Source: Streptomyces sp. NBC_01445
GTDB lineage: Bacteria; Actinomycetota; Actinomycetes; Streptomycetales; Streptomycetaceae
Reading direction: 5' to 3'
DNA length: 64,000 bases
NCBI RefSeq assembly: GCF_035918235.1
Contig: NZ_CP109485.1
Coordinates: 6,569,001-6,633,000 of the forward strand
A program made the translations under genes and the position numbers. Below the pieces are notes generated by a model. That model saw only the letters and a program-made list of their open reading frames with translations. It made no database searches and was not told where the DNA came from. Shown in pieces: positions 18,446-27,488 of the stretch. Each line of letters begins with the position of its first letter. The stretch's first letter is position 1.

Positions 18446-21028
18446 CTACATCCCGGCCGTCGCGTCGCACGCCTGTGCGCGCAGGGCGCGGGCCAGGTCG
18501 TCGCGGGCCTCGAGGACGAGACGGCGCAGCGCGGGCGCCGCGTCCTCGTGCGCCGCCAGCCACGCGTCGGTCGCGTCGAGCGTGCCCGGGGAGTCCTGGA
18601 GCGAGGGGAAGAGGCCCTTCACCACGTCCATGCCGATCTGGATGGACCGCTCCTGCCACACGCGCTCGATCGCCGCGAAGTACCGCTCCGCGTACGGCGC
18701 GGTCAGCTCGCGCTGCGCCGGCTGCTGGAAGCCCGCGATCGTCGCCTCGACCAGCGCGTTCGACAGCGCGTCCGACTCGACGACCTGTGCCCAGGCCTGC
18801 GCCTTCACCGCCGCGGACGGGCGCGCCGCGAGGCAGCGCACCTGGTGCCGCTTGCCGGAGGCGGTGTCGTCGCGCGCCAGCTCCGCGTCGATCACCGACT
18901 CGTCGGCCTCGCCCGTGGAGGCGAGCGCATTCACGAACGACCAGCGCAGCTCCTGGTCGACATCGAGCCCGTCGATCTTCGCGGTGCCTTCGAGCAGGCC
19001 GCGCAGCAACTGGAGATCGGCCTCGGCGGAGGCGACCGAGGCGAAGAACCGCGCCCACGTCAGCTGGTTCTGGCTGGCCGGCTCGGCGAACCGCAGCTCC
19101 CGCAGGGCGCCCTCGGCGAGCTGCCGGCTGCCCTCGGCGCGCCACTCGGGCGCCGCGTAGTGCGTGACCGCCGAGTTCGCCCAGGTGTGCAGCATCTGGA
19201 GGACGCCGATGTCGCTCTCGCGCCCGGCGAACCGCAGCACGAGGCCGATGAAGTCACGCGCGGGCATGAGCCCGTCCCGCGTCAGGCTCCACAGCGCCGA
19301 CCAGCACAGGGCGCGCGCGAGGGGGTCGGTGATGTCACCGAGGTGCTCGCGCAGGGTGGCCAGCGAGTTCTCGTCGAAGCGGATCTTGCAGTAAGTGAGG
19401 TCGTCGTCGTTGACCAGGACCAGCTCGGGCGCCTCGGCGCCGGCCAGCTCGTCCAGCACGGTCCGCGGCCCGTCCACATCGACCTCGGCACGCGCGTACC
19501 GCACGAGCGCCCCGCTCGCACCGTCACGGTGGTAGAGGCCCACGGCGACGCGGTGCGGCCGCAGCGTGGGGTGCGACTCGGCGGCCTCCTGGATCACGGC
19601 CAGCTCGGTGATCCGGCCCTCGGCGCTCAACGTGACCTGCGGGGTGAGGGAGTTGACGCCCGCCGTCTGCAGCCACGCCCGCGACCACGTGGCCATGTCG
19701 CGCCCGCTGGTCTCCTCCAGGACGGACAGCAGATCGCCGAGCTGCGTGTTCCCGTACGCGTTCCGCTTGAAGTAGCGCCGCGCGCCTTCGAGGAACGCCT
19801 CGCGCCCCACGTAGGCGACGAGCTGCTTCAGGACGCTCGCGCCCTTCGCGTACGTGATCCCGTCGAAGTTGAGCTTGGCGTCCTCCAGGTCGCGGATGTC
19901 GGCCGTGACCGGGTGTGTGGAGGGCAGCTGGTCGGCGCGGTACGCCCACGCCTTGCGGTTGTTGGCGAAGGTGATCCAGCCGTTGGCGAAGCGCGTCGCC
20001 TCGACCATCGAGAACGTCCCCATGAAGTCCGCGAAGGACTCCTTGAGCCACAGGTCGTCCCACCACTGCATCGTGACGAGGTCGCCGAACCACATGTGCG
20101 CCATCTCGTGCAGGATGACGTTCGCGCGCCGCTCGTACGACGCCTGCGTCACCTTGCCGCGGAAGATGAACTCCTCGCGGAACGTGACACAGCCCGGGTT
20201 CTCCATCGCGCCGAGGTTGTACTCCGGCACGAACGCCTGGTCGTACTTCCCGAAGGGGTACGGGTAGTCGAAGTGGTCGTGGAAGAAGTCGAGCCCCTGC
20301 TTCGTCACCAGGAACACGTCGTCCGCGTCGAAGTGCTTCGCGAGCCCCTTGCGGCACATCGCGCCGAGCGGGATCTCCAGCTTCGTACCGTCCTCGAAGA
20401 CGCGCTCGTAGGAGTCCGTCACGTAGTGGTACGGGCCCGCGACGATCGCGGTGATGTACGTCGAGATCGGCTTCGTCTCGGCGAACTTCCAGACGCCATC
20501 GGCGAGTTCACCGACTCCGTTCGACCAGACCGTCCAGCCCTCGGGCGCCTGCACGCTGAAGCGGTAGGGCGCCTTGAGGTCGGGCTGCTCGAAGTTGGCG
20601 TAGACGCGCCGCGAGTCGGCGGGCTCGTACTGCGTGTAGAGGTAGACCTCGCCGTCCTCGGGGTCGACGAAGCGGTGCATGCCCTCGCCGGTGCGGCTGT
20701 AGGCGCACTGGGCGTCGACCACCAGCTCGTTCTCGGCGGCCAGGCCGTCGAGCGCGATCCGCGTCCCGTCGAAGACGGCCGCCGTGTCGAGGTCCTCGCC
20801 GTTCAGCGTCACCGCGTTCACGGACGGCGCGATCAGGTCCACGAAGGTCGCGGCGCCGGGCTCGGTGGCCCGGAACCGGATCGTCGTCACCGAGCGGAAC
20901 GTCCGGGGACCCTCGCCCTCGGTCTCGCCGATCGCGGACCGCAGATCGAGCTGGACCTCGTACCCGTCGACGGACAGCAGGCCCGCCCGCTCGCGGGCCT
21001 CGTCGCGGGAAAGATTCTCTCCGGGCAC
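18446..21028 (-). CDS. pepN: Aminopeptidase N (M1 zinc metallopeptidase), copy 2
   Basis: An 860-residue paralogue of the gene at 3928-6498 with the same domain order. The exopeptidase motif GAMEN is at 273-277, the zinc site HEMAH at 307-311, and the third ligand Glu is in 'WLKESFADF'. The start GTG 21028 is fixed by GGGAG nine bases upstream; the GTG at 21037 is too close to that site. Both copies retain every catalytic residue, so both should be active. They differ most in the C-terminal helical domain, which shapes access to the active site, suggesting different peptide preferences (inference). It is divergent from the DsbA-like gene. Confidence 0.95.
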   Translation of the reverse strand: MPGENLSRDEARERAGLLSVDGYEVQLDLRSAIGETEGEGPRTFRSVTTIRFRATEPGAATFVDLIAPSVNAVTLNGEDLDTAAVFDGTRIALDGLAAENELVVDAQCAYSRTGEGMHRFVDPEDGEVYLYTQYEPADSRRVYANFEQPDLKAPYRFSVQAPEGWTVWSNGVGELADGVWKFAETKPISTYITAIVAGPYHYVTDSYERVFEDGTKLEIPLGAMCRKGLAKHFDADDVFLVTKQGLDFFHDHFDYPYPFGKYDQAFVPEYNLGAMENPGCVTFREEFIFRGKVTQASYERRANVILHEMAHMWFGDLVTMQWWDDLWLKESFADFMGTFSMVEATRFANGWITFANNRKAWAYRADQLPSTHPVTADIRDLEDAKLNFDGITYAKGASVLKQLVAYVGREAFLEGARRYFKRNAYGNTQLGDLLSVLEETSGRDMATWSRAWLQTAGVNSLTPQVTLSAEGRITELAVIQEAAESHPTLRPHRVAVGLYHRDGASGALVRYARAEVDVDGPRTVLDELAGAEAPELVLVNDDDLTYCKIRFDENSLATLREHLGDITDPLARALCWSALWSLTRDGLMPARDFIGLVLRFAGRESDIGVLQMLHTWANSAVTHYAAPEWRAEGSRQLAEGALRELRFAEPASQNQLTWARFFASVASAEADLQLLRGLLEGTAKIDGLDVDQELRWSFVNALASTGEADESVIDAELARDDTASGKRHQVRCLAARPSAAVKAQAWAQVVESDALSNALVEATIAGFQQPAQRELTAPYAERYFAAIERVWQERSIQIGMDVVKGLFPSLQDSPGTLDATDAWLAAHEDAAPALRRLVLEARDDLARALRAQACDATAGM

Positions 21029-21180
21029 GGGCGGCACTCCCTTGTGACTCGACTGGCTGCACTTGTGGTGCGAACAGGACCGATCCTGCCATGTGCCCCT
21101 GACGGCTGACAGCCGGGAATGGGACGCCGGCGCGGGGCGTTGGCGAGGAGAGTCAACGCCACGGAAACATGAGGAGAACC

Positions 21181-21813
21181 ATGTCCGAGAAGACCCCCGT
21201 CGACTTCTGGTTCGACCCCCTGTGCCCCTGGGCCTGGATGACCTCACGGTGGGTCCTCGAAGTGGAGAAGGTCCGCGACATAAAGGTCAGGTGGCACCTG
21301 ATGAGCCTCGCCGTCCTGAACGAGGACAAGCTCGACGACCTGCCCGACGACTACCGCGAGCTCCTTGAGACTAAGGCCTGGGGCCCGGTCCGCGTCGTCA
21401 TCGCCGCGCAGGAGGAGCACGGCGCGGAGGTCCTCGGCGACCTCTACACCGCGCTCGGCACGCGCATCCACAACGGCGGCGAGGGCCCCACGAAGGAGGC
21501 CGTCGCCGCAGCCCTGGAGGAGGTCGGCCTGCCCGCCTCCCTCCTCGACCACTGGGACGGCACGAAGTACGAGCCCGAGCTGCGCGCCTCCCACAAGGAG
21601 GGCATCGACAAGGTCGGCCAGGACGTCGGCACGCCCGTCATCGCCGTACCCGGCGCGGACGGCGAGCAGATCGCGTTCTTCGGCCCGGTCGTCACCCCGG
21701 CCCCCAAGGGCGAGGAGGCCGCGAGGCTCTGGGACGGCACGCTCCTGGTCGCCTCGGTCCCCGGCTTCTACGAGATCAAGCGCACGCGGACGCAGGGGCC
21801 GGTCTTCGACTGA
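21181..21813 (+). CDS. DsbA/Rv2466c-like thioredoxin-fold oxidoreductase
   Basis: A 210-residue thioredoxin-fold protein of the DsbA family, closest by pattern to the mycobacterial mycothiol-dependent nitroreductase Rv2466c. The strand and active site are at the N-terminus ('VDFWFDPLCPWAW', residues 7-19). The cis-Pro loop is 'VGTPVIAVPG' near residue 150, with an inserted helical domain between them. The site reads CPWA here, so the second Cys of a CxxC is missing and a monothiol mechanism with mycothiol is likely. ATG 21181 follows GAGGAGA. It is cytoplasmic (no signal peptide) and convergent with the zinc-ribbon gene. Confidence 0.87.
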   Translation: MSEKTPVDFWFDPLCPWAWMTSRWVLEVEKVRDIKVRWHLMSLAVLNEDKLDDLPDDYRELLETKAWGPVRVVIAAQEEHGAEVLGDLYTALGTRIHNGGEGPTKEAVAAALEEVGLPASLLDHWDGTKYEPELRASHKEGIDKVGQDVGTPVIAVPGADGEQIAFFGPVVTPAPKGEEAARLWDGTLLVASVPGFYEIKRTRTQGPVFD

Positions 21814-21816
21814 GGT

Positions 21817-22035
21817 TCAGCCGAGGTCCGTGGGCACTTCCACGGGCGTCCGGAACCGGCGTTCCTGGCGATCCGTGCGGAGCTTGCGGCAGTCGCCCTT
21901 GGTGCACATGAAGTAGTTCTCGACGTATTGCTCGCCGATCCGCCCGCGGAGCCAGACCTTCTCCTTCTCCGTCAGCGGGCGGTGCGTCTCGCGGGACTTG
22001 CACCAGTGACACGACATGGGCTGCGGTTTCGTCAT
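21817..22035 (-). CDS. Small zinc-ribbon protein
   Basis: A 72-residue protein with two cysteine pairs, 'CHWC' near residue 9 and 'CTKGDC' near residue 43, spaced as in a zinc ribbon and separated by a basic helix ('LTEKEKVWLRGRIGEQY'). ATG 22035 is preferred over upstream starts because codon bias begins there. It is conserved-looking but I do not recognise a named family. Its stop is only three bases from the stop of the DsbA-like gene. A hairpin just upstream (22071-22101) isolates it from sodF. Confidence 0.7.
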   Translation of the reverse strand: MTKPQPMSCHWCKSRETHRPLTEKEKVWLRGRIGEQYVENYFMCTKGDCRKLRTDRQERRFRTPVEVPTDLG

Positions 22036-22070
22036 GCCGCCACGATCCACCGGACCCCCCGCTACCGAAA

Positions 22071-22101
22071 GACCCCCGCGAGTCACGTCCTCGCGGGGGT
22101 C
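22071..22101 (-). terminator. Terminator hairpin near the sodF 3' end
   Basis: A perfect 12-bp stem (GACCCCCGCGAG at 22071-22082 with 22090-22101), a 7-base loop and CTTTCCTTTA on the plus side. It lies downstream of sodF on the minus strand and upstream of the zinc-ribbon gene. Confidence 0.65.
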
Positions 22102-22167
22102 TTTCCTTTATCCGCCCGCCGCCGCGAAGGTTGAGAAGACGATCACGAGGCGGGACGCTTCAGCGGC

Positions 22168-22809
22168 TCAGGGGGCGACCAGCAGGTTGAACGCCCGGTC
22201 CTTCGCGGCCGCGTACCGCTTGGCGACGTCCTGCCAGTTGACGACGCGCCACATGGCCTCGACGAAGTCGACCTTCTGGTTCTTGTACTGGAGATAGAAC
22301 GCGTGCTCCCACGCGTCGAAGACCAGGATCGGGACCGAGCCCTGGCCGACGTTGCCCTGGTGGTCGTAGATCTGCTCGACGATCAGGCGCCCGCTCACCG
22401 GCTCGTACGCGAGGACGCCCCAGCCGGAGCCCTGCGTCGTCGCGGCGGCCTTGGTCAGCTGGGCCTTGAACCCGGCGAAGGAGCCGAAGGAGGCGGTGAT
22501 GGCGTCCGCGAGGTCGCCCACGCCGTCCGTGGCCAGCGGCTCGCCGCCGCCGTCGCCGGTCATGTTGTGCCAGTAGATGCTGTGCAGGATGTGGCCCGAG
22601 AGATGGAACGCGAGGTTCTTCTCCAGGCCGTTGATGGCGCCCCACGACTCCTTGTCGCGGGCCTCCTCCAGCTGCTCCAGGGTGTCGTTCGCCCCCTTCA
22701 CATACGCCGCGTGGTGCTTGTCGTGGTGGAGCTCGATGATCTGCGGGTTGATGACCGGTTCGAGCGCCGCGTAGTCGTACGGAAGTTCTGGGAGCGTGTA
22801 AATGGCCAT
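22168..22809 (-). CDS. sodF: Superoxide dismutase, Fe/Zn type
   Basis: A 213-residue Fe/Mn-family superoxide dismutase (EC 1.15.1.1) that disproportionates superoxide in the cytoplasm. The N-terminal helical hairpin has the first ligand H28 in '[14 protein letters not shown]'. The second ligand is His in '[15 protein letters not shown]', and Asp and His come from '[13 protein letters not shown]'. In Streptomyces this is SodF, made when nickel is scarce and the nickel enzyme SodN is absent. ATG 22809 is the start. A Nur-type box at 22845-22861 supports nickel repression. It is separated from the amino-acid permease by a strong terminator. Confidence 0.95.
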   Translation of the reverse strand: MAIYTLPELPYDYAALEPVINPQIIELHHDKHHAAYVKGANDTLEQLEEARDKESWGAINGLEKNLAFHLSGHILHSIYWHNMTGDGGGEPLATDGVGDLADAITASFGSFAGFKAQLTKAAATTQGSGWGVLAYEPVSGRLIVEQIYDHQGNVGQGSVPILVFDAWEHAFYLQYKNQKVDFVEAMWRVVNWQDVAKRYAAAKDRAFNLLVAP

Positions 22810-22844
22810 GTCCGAGTCCTCCGAGCTGCGTACTGCAGAGCTTA

Positions 22845-22861
22845 TTGCAACTGATGCGCAA
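22845..22861 (-). promoter_or_regulatory. Candidate Nur (nickel) box upstream of sodF
   Basis: TTGCAA-N5-GCGCAA at 22845-22861 fits the published Streptomyces Nur consensus tTGCaa-N5-ttGCAA, with both TGCA/GCAA cores intact. It lies 36 bases upstream of the sodF start codon, where binding of nickel-loaded Nur would block transcription. Confidence 0.65.
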
Positions 22862-22900
22862 GTGCAGGCTAACAGCAGTAGTCGGTGGTGCAACGCGAAG

Positions 22901-22928
22901 GACCCCCGGGCCAGATGGCCCGGGGGTC
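22901..22928. terminator. Terminator hairpin between sodF and the permease
   Basis: A perfect 12-bp stem (GACCCCCGGGCC at 22901-22912 with 22917-22928) and an AGAT loop, directly downstream of the permease on the minus strand. Confidence 0.75.
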
Positions 22929-22947
22929 CTCGGTGAGCTGAGCGGAG

Positions 22948-24372
22948 TCAGGCGGTGGTCGCCGCCCGCGACTCCGCCCTCTTCTGGCGTACGTAGCCGA
23001 CGATCGCGAGCACGATGGTCAGGCCGCCCGTGTAGTACAGCTGCACGCGCGTGTCGTGCTCACGGGCCATCAGGACGAAGACGACGACCATCGCGACGAG
23101 CGCCAGGACCGTGAGGTACGGGTACGCCCACATCTTCACGACGAGCTTCTCCGGGGCCTCGCGCTCCAGCTTGCGGCGCAGCAGCAGCTGCGAGACGGCG
23201 ATGAAGAACCAGACGACGAGGATGATCGCGCCGATGGTGTTGAGCAGCCAGGCGAAGACGTCGTCCGGGCGCCAGTAGCTGAGCAGGACGCAGACGAAGC
23301 CGAAGGCGGCGGAGATCAGGACCGCGACGCGCGGCACACCGCCGGTGACCTTGCCGATCGCCTTCGGGCCCATGCCGCGGGCGACCAGCGAACTGGCCAT
23401 GCGGGAGGCGCCGTAGATGTTGGCGTTCATGGCGGACAGCAGGGCGATGAGGACGACCACGTTCATGATCTGGCCGGCGCCGGGGATGCCCAGGTGGTCG
23501 AGCGTGGCGACGTACGGGCCCTTGGTCGGGATCTCCTTCGCCGTCCACGGCAGCAGGACCACGACGACGGCCATCGAGCCGACGTAGAAGAGGGCGATAC
23601 GCCACATCGCCGTACGGACCGCCTTCGCGACACCCTGCACCGGGTGCTCGGACTCGGCCGCGGCGATGGTGACGGTCTCCAGACCGCCGTACGCGAAGAC
23701 CGAGGCGAGCAGGCCGACGATCAGTCCCTCCGTGCCGTTGGGCATGAAGCCGCCGTGGCCTGTGAGGTTGTCCATGCCGGGCGCGGAGACGTCGGGCAGG
23801 ACGCCGAGGATCGCCAGTACGCCGATGACGAGGAAGAGCACGATCGCGCCGACCTTGAGCGTCGCGAACCAGAACTCGAACTCGCCGAAGTTCTTCACGG
23901 CCGCGAGGTTCGTACCGGTGAACAGCAGCATGAACAGCGCGACCAGCGCCCACTCGGGCACGCCCGGCAGCCACCCGTGCACGATGCCCGCCGCGCCGAT
24001 CCCCTCCAGCCCCACCGCCACGCAGAGCAGGAACCAGAACGCCCAGCCCGCCGTGAAGCCCGCCCAGGGGCCGATGGCCCGCTCGGAGTGCACGGAGAAG
24101 GAACCCGAGGCGGGATACGCGGCCGACATCTCGCCGAGCATGCGCATCACGAGCATCACGAGCGCGCCCGAGATCGCGTAGGCGAGGATGATCGACGGGC
24201 CGGCGGCCGCGATGGCGGTTCCGGAGCCCACGAAGAGGCCGGCGCCGATCACACCGCCGAGCGCGATCATGGAGAGATGGCGCTGCTTGAGACCGCGCGA
24301 CAGCGACGGCTCGGCCGGCGACTGATCGATCGGCTGCGCGTCGACCGGCGACTGCGCGGACGTCCGAGACAT
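22948..24372 (-). CDS. APC-family amino acid permease, paralogue 1
   Basis: A 474-residue integral membrane protein with about twelve hydrophobic helices. The family signature at the first helix is 'GLKQRHLSMIALGGVIGAGLFVGSG' (about residues 27-51), with the conserved 'MRMLGEMSAAYPASGSFSVHSERAIG' after helix 3. It is the GabP/AnsP-like branch of the amino acid-polyamine-organocation superfamily (proton symport of amino acids). The substrate is not predictable. The start ATG 24372 is chosen because the family signature normally begins about 30 residues in. It is codirectional with permease 2 (116-base gap). Confidence 0.92.
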   Translation of the reverse strand: MSRTSAQSPVDAQPIDQSPAEPSLSRGLKQRHLSMIALGGVIGAGLFVGSGTAIAAAGPSIILAYAISGALVMLVMRMLGEMSAAYPASGSFSVHSERAIGPWAGFTAGWAFWFLLCVAVGLEGIGAAGIVHGWLPGVPEWALVALFMLLFTGTNLAAVKNFGEFEFWFATLKVGAIVLFLVIGVLAILGVLPDVSAPGMDNLTGHGGFMPNGTEGLIVGLLASVFAYGGLETVTIAAAESEHPVQGVAKAVRTAMWRIALFYVGSMAVVVVLLPWTAKEIPTKGPYVATLDHLGIPGAGQIMNVVVLIALLSAMNANIYGASRMASSLVARGMGPKAIGKVTGGVPRVAVLISAAFGFVCVLLSYWRPDDVFAWLLNTIGAIILVVWFFIAVSQLLLRRKLEREAPEKLVVKMWAYPYLTVLALVAMVVVFVLMAREHDTRVQLYYTGGLTIVLAIVGYVRQKRAESRAATTA

Positions 24373-24488
24373 GGATGTGCCCTGTTCATTAGCTGAGACG
24401 GGGGAAAGGCCCACAGTCTGAGCAGCGGCACCGGCTACAGGGAACAGCTGACCGGTATACGGACACGACGCTCACACATCGTGAAGGT

Positions 24489-25865
24489 TCAGGCACGCCG
24501 CGCGCGCAGTTCCCGCACTCCCGCGACGGCCACGACGAGCGCGGTCGCGCCGGTCGACCACAGGAGCTGCGGACGCGCCGTGTCGTCGGTCAGCATCAGC
24601 CCGATGACGGCCGCCATCGCGGCGAGCGTCACCCACGTCAGCCACGGGAACCCCCACATCCGCAGCACGAGCCGCTCGGGCGCCTCCCGCTCGACGAGCC
24701 GCCGCAGCCGCAGCTGCGACGCCGCGATCAGCGCCCACACGAACAGCAGCACCGCGCCGACCGAGTTGAGCATGTAGAGAAAGACGGACTCCGGCCACTC
24801 CAGATTGAGCAGCACCGACACGAAGCCGAACGCGACCGACGCGAGCACGGCCCGGCGCGGCACGCCCCCGCCGCTCACCTTCAGCAGCGCGCGGGGCGCC
24901 TCACCGCGCTCGGCCAGCGAGAACACCATGCGCGAGGAGCCGTAGAGGTTCGCGTTCAGCGCCGAGAGCAGCGCCACGAACACCACGATGTTCATGATCT
25001 GGCCCGCGGACGGCACTCCGATCGCGTCGAGGACGGTGACGTACGGGCTGATGCCCGCCTTCTGCGCCGTCCACGGCAGCACCGTCACGATGACCAGCAT
25101 CGAGCCGACATAGAAGAACAGGATGCGGAAGACCGCGCTGCGCACCGCCCGCGAGACCGCGCGCACCGGGTCGTCGGACTCGGCGGCAGCGATCGTGACG
25201 ACCTCCAGGCCGCCGAACGCGAACACGACGGCGAGCACACCGGAGATGACGCCCTGCCAGCCGTGCGGCAGGAAGCCACCGTCATGCCCGGTGAGGTTGG
25301 TGAAGCCGACCGGGTCCGTGTCTGGCAGCAGCCCGAAGACCGCGAGCGTGCCGAGGATGAGGAACGCGACGATCGCGAACACCTTCAGGGCGGCGAACCA
25401 GAACTCGAACTCACCGAAGTTCTTCACGGCCGCCAGGTTCGCCCCGGTGAAGACCACCATGAACACCAGCACCCAGGCCCACTGAGGCACGCCCGGCGCC
25501 CAGCCGTTGGCGATCTGCGCCGCGCCCGTCGCCTCCACGGCGAGGACGACGACGAGCAGGAACCAGTAGAGCCAGCCGACGCTGAACCCGGCCCAGCGGC
25601 CGAGCGCCCGCTCCGCGTGCACGGAGAACGAACCCGACGCCGGCATCGCCGCAGACATCTCGCCCAGCATCCGCATCACACACATCGCGAGCGTGCCCGC
25701 GATCAGATACGAGACGACGATGCCGGGCCCCGCGACCGCGATCCCGGCGCCCGAGCCGACGAAGAGCCCCGCCCCGATCACGCCGCCGAGGCCCAGCATC
25801 GTCAGATGCCGTTGCTTGAGTCCGCCTCCGAGCGGTTCCGGTTCGGACGGGAGCTGGTCGTGCAT
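24489..25865 (-). CDS. APC-family amino acid permease, paralogue 2
   Basis: A 458-residue permease clearly related to its downstream neighbour. It has the same 'GGLKQRHLTMLGLGGVIGAGLFVGSG' first helix and 'MRMLGEMSAAMPASGSFSVHAERALG' motif, plus 'KNFGEFEFWFA' and 'EVVTIAAAESDDP'. It has about twelve transmembrane helices and a short N-terminal tail. ATG 25865 gives the family's usual tail length; a longer frame upstream lacks coding bias. It lies 116 bases upstream of paralogue 1 and could be cotranscribed with it. It is divergent from bioY. Proton-coupled amino acid uptake is the likely role. Confidence 0.92.
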   Translation of the reverse strand: MHDQLPSEPEPLGGGLKQRHLTMLGLGGVIGAGLFVGSGAGIAVAGPGIVVSYLIAGTLAMCVMRMLGEMSAAMPASGSFSVHAERALGRWAGFSVGWLYWFLLVVVLAVEATGAAQIANGWAPGVPQWAWVLVFMVVFTGANLAAVKNFGEFEFWFAALKVFAIVAFLILGTLAVFGLLPDTDPVGFTNLTGHDGGFLPHGWQGVISGVLAVVFAFGGLEVVTIAAAESDDPVRAVSRAVRSAVFRILFFYVGSMLVIVTVLPWTAQKAGISPYVTVLDAIGVPSAGQIMNIVVFVALLSALNANLYGSSRMVFSLAERGEAPRALLKVSGGGVPRRAVLASVAFGFVSVLLNLEWPESVFLYMLNSVGAVLLFVWALIAASQLRLRRLVEREAPERLVLRMWGFPWLTWVTLAAMAAVIGLMLTDDTARPQLLWSTGATALVVAVAGVRELRARRA

Positions 25866-26130
25866 CGGCGGTTCAGACTGCTTTCGGGGCTCGCGTGGGT
25901 TTGGCGGGAACCTACAGTCTCCCCGGCGGCCGACCCTGCGCGCAAAACGGCCCGTTTCGGTGCTGGCCTCAGTGACGAGCATCACGCCAAGTCGCGCATG
26001 AGTGAGGCCCTTTGTGAGGAGCCCACCAACACCCGCCGTCACCCTTTGTCGAGCAGTGACCGTGATCGGGGATCGGCCCCTGGGATAGCGTCACGGTGTC
26101 CCAACCTGCCCTCACCCCCGCGGAGTCCCG

Positions 26131-26709
26131 ATGAGTACGGCTGCCGTCTCCACCCGCCCCGGCAAGGTCCTGGCCGACCTGCTCCCCGCTTCGCGCACCC
26201 GCGACATCGCGCTCGTGCTCGGCGGCGCCGCCCTCACCGGCGTAGCGGCCCAGATCGCCGTGCCCGTGCCGGGTTCCCCGGTCCCGGTCACCGGGCAGAC
26301 CTTCGCCGCGCTCCTCGTCGGCACCGCGCTCGGCGCCCGCCGCGGCTTCCTCTCCCTCGCCGTGTACGCGCTCGTCGGCATGGCCGGCATGCCGTGGTTC
26401 GCCCAGGGCACCTCCGGTGCGGGCGGCGCCTCCTTCGGCTACGTCATCGGCATGCTGCTCGCCTCCACCGTCGTGGGCGCGCTCGCCCGGCGCGGCGGCG
26501 ACCGCTCGGTCCTGCGCACCGCGGGCACGATGGTCCTCGGCTCCGCGATCATCTACGCGGTCGGCGTGCCCTACCTCGCCGCCGCCACCGGCATGACCCT
26601 CACGCAGGCCGTCGCCGCGGGCCTCACGCCGTTCCTCATCGGCGACGCGGTGAAGGCGGCCCTGGCGATGGGCGTGCTGCCCACCGCCTGGAAGTTCGCC
26701 AACAAGTAG
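26131..26709 (+). CDS. bioY: BioY biotin transporter, S component
   Basis: A 192-residue membrane protein of the BioY family, the substrate-binding S component of an ECF-type vitamin transporter. Six helices are visible, with the family motifs 'QIAVPVPGSPVPVTGQTFAALLVGTALGAR' pieces near residues 48-72 and 'YALVGMAGMPWFAQG' near 73-90. No energising ATPase genes (bioM) or bioN are beside it, so it either works alone or uses a shared module. No BirA site is evident upstream. ATG 26131 is used. It is divergent from permease 2. Confidence 0.92.
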   Translation: MSTAAVSTRPGKVLADLLPASRTRDIALVLGGAALTGVAAQIAVPVPGSPVPVTGQTFAALLVGTALGARRGFLSLAVYALVGMAGMPWFAQGTSGAGGASFGYVIGMLLASTVVGALARRGGDRSVLRTAGTMVLGSAIIYAVGVPYLAAATGMTLTQAVAAGLTPFLIGDAVKAALAMGVLPTAWKFANK

Positions 26710-26725
26710 TTCTCGCCACGGGCGC

Positions 26726-27410
26726 TCAGCGCACGTTGCAGCCCCTCCGGAAGAGGTTCGCCGGGTCGTACGCGGCCTTCACATCGGCGAGCCTCTTCCG
26801 CGTCTGTGCGTCGTACAGCCCCTCGGTACGGTCTCCGCCGAGCAGGCCCTGGAAGAGCTCGGGCTCGGCATCGGCGGAGACCGTGCGAAGGCGTGCGTCC
26901 GCCGTGACGACGTCGACCGACCGGACGTGATCGGCCGCGTGACCGAACTCCCGCGCCAGGATGCCGAGTCCGCCGCCCAGCGTGTAAGAGACCGCGCCCA
27001 TGCCCGGCGCCGATCCCCCCACTGCCTCAAGGGCGTGGAAGGCACCCCCATTGCGGGACGAGGCCGTGGGGAGCGGCCGCCTCGACGACCTGCCGCCGGC
27101 GCGTCCCCGCCGAGACCCGCACCGTGCGCTCCGCCGTATCCACCACGACCTCGTCCAAGCGTCGCGTGGAGACCAGCACGCCGCCCTCGAAGCCGCCGGG
27201 CAGCCCGTGCCCGGTGGCCTGCACGCCGACCGGCAGTCCGGCACCGGCCGCGTACGCGACAGCGGCCACGACGTCATCGGCGGAGGTTGCCGCGAAGATG
27301 ACGTCGGGCCGCTGGGCGAAACCGGTCCGGAAACCGGCGAGTTCCTCGTCGTACCCGGCGTCGCCGGGCCGCAGGACGAGCTGCTGTGTACGGATGCCGT
27401 CGGAGTTCAT
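26726..27410 (-). pseudogene. FAD-binding (berberine-bridge type) oxidoreductase pseudogene
   Basis: Two collinear fragments in different frames. The first (27410 to about 27040) starts 'MNSDGIRTQQLVLRPGDAGYDEELAGFRT' in part and has the FAD-binding strand set and 'GVQATGHGLPGG' of the PCMH domain. A frameshift near 27040-27060 moves the match to the other minus frame ('YTLGGGLGILAREFGHAADHVRSVDVVTADARLR'). After 'ELFQGLLGGD' the sequence jumps straight to the C-terminal BBE segment 'KAAYDPANLFRRGCNVR'. The roughly 240 residues normally between are missing. With a frameshift and an internal deletion, the gene cannot make a working enzyme. Confidence 0.85.
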
Positions 27411-27446
27411 GCGGCAGACCTCTGCCCGCATCACCCGACACCCGCC

Positions 27447-27487
27447 GTCAGCTTTTGCGCTGACACCTTCCGGGAGGGCCCGGAAGG
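27447..27487 (-). terminator. Double hairpin terminator after permease 3
   Basis: CCTTCCGGG (27466-27474) pairs with CCCGGAAGG (27479-27487), adjacent to the stop of permease 3. A second stem, GTCAGC-N6-GCTGAC (27447-27464), follows. Confidence 0.65.
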
Positions 27488-27488
27488 G

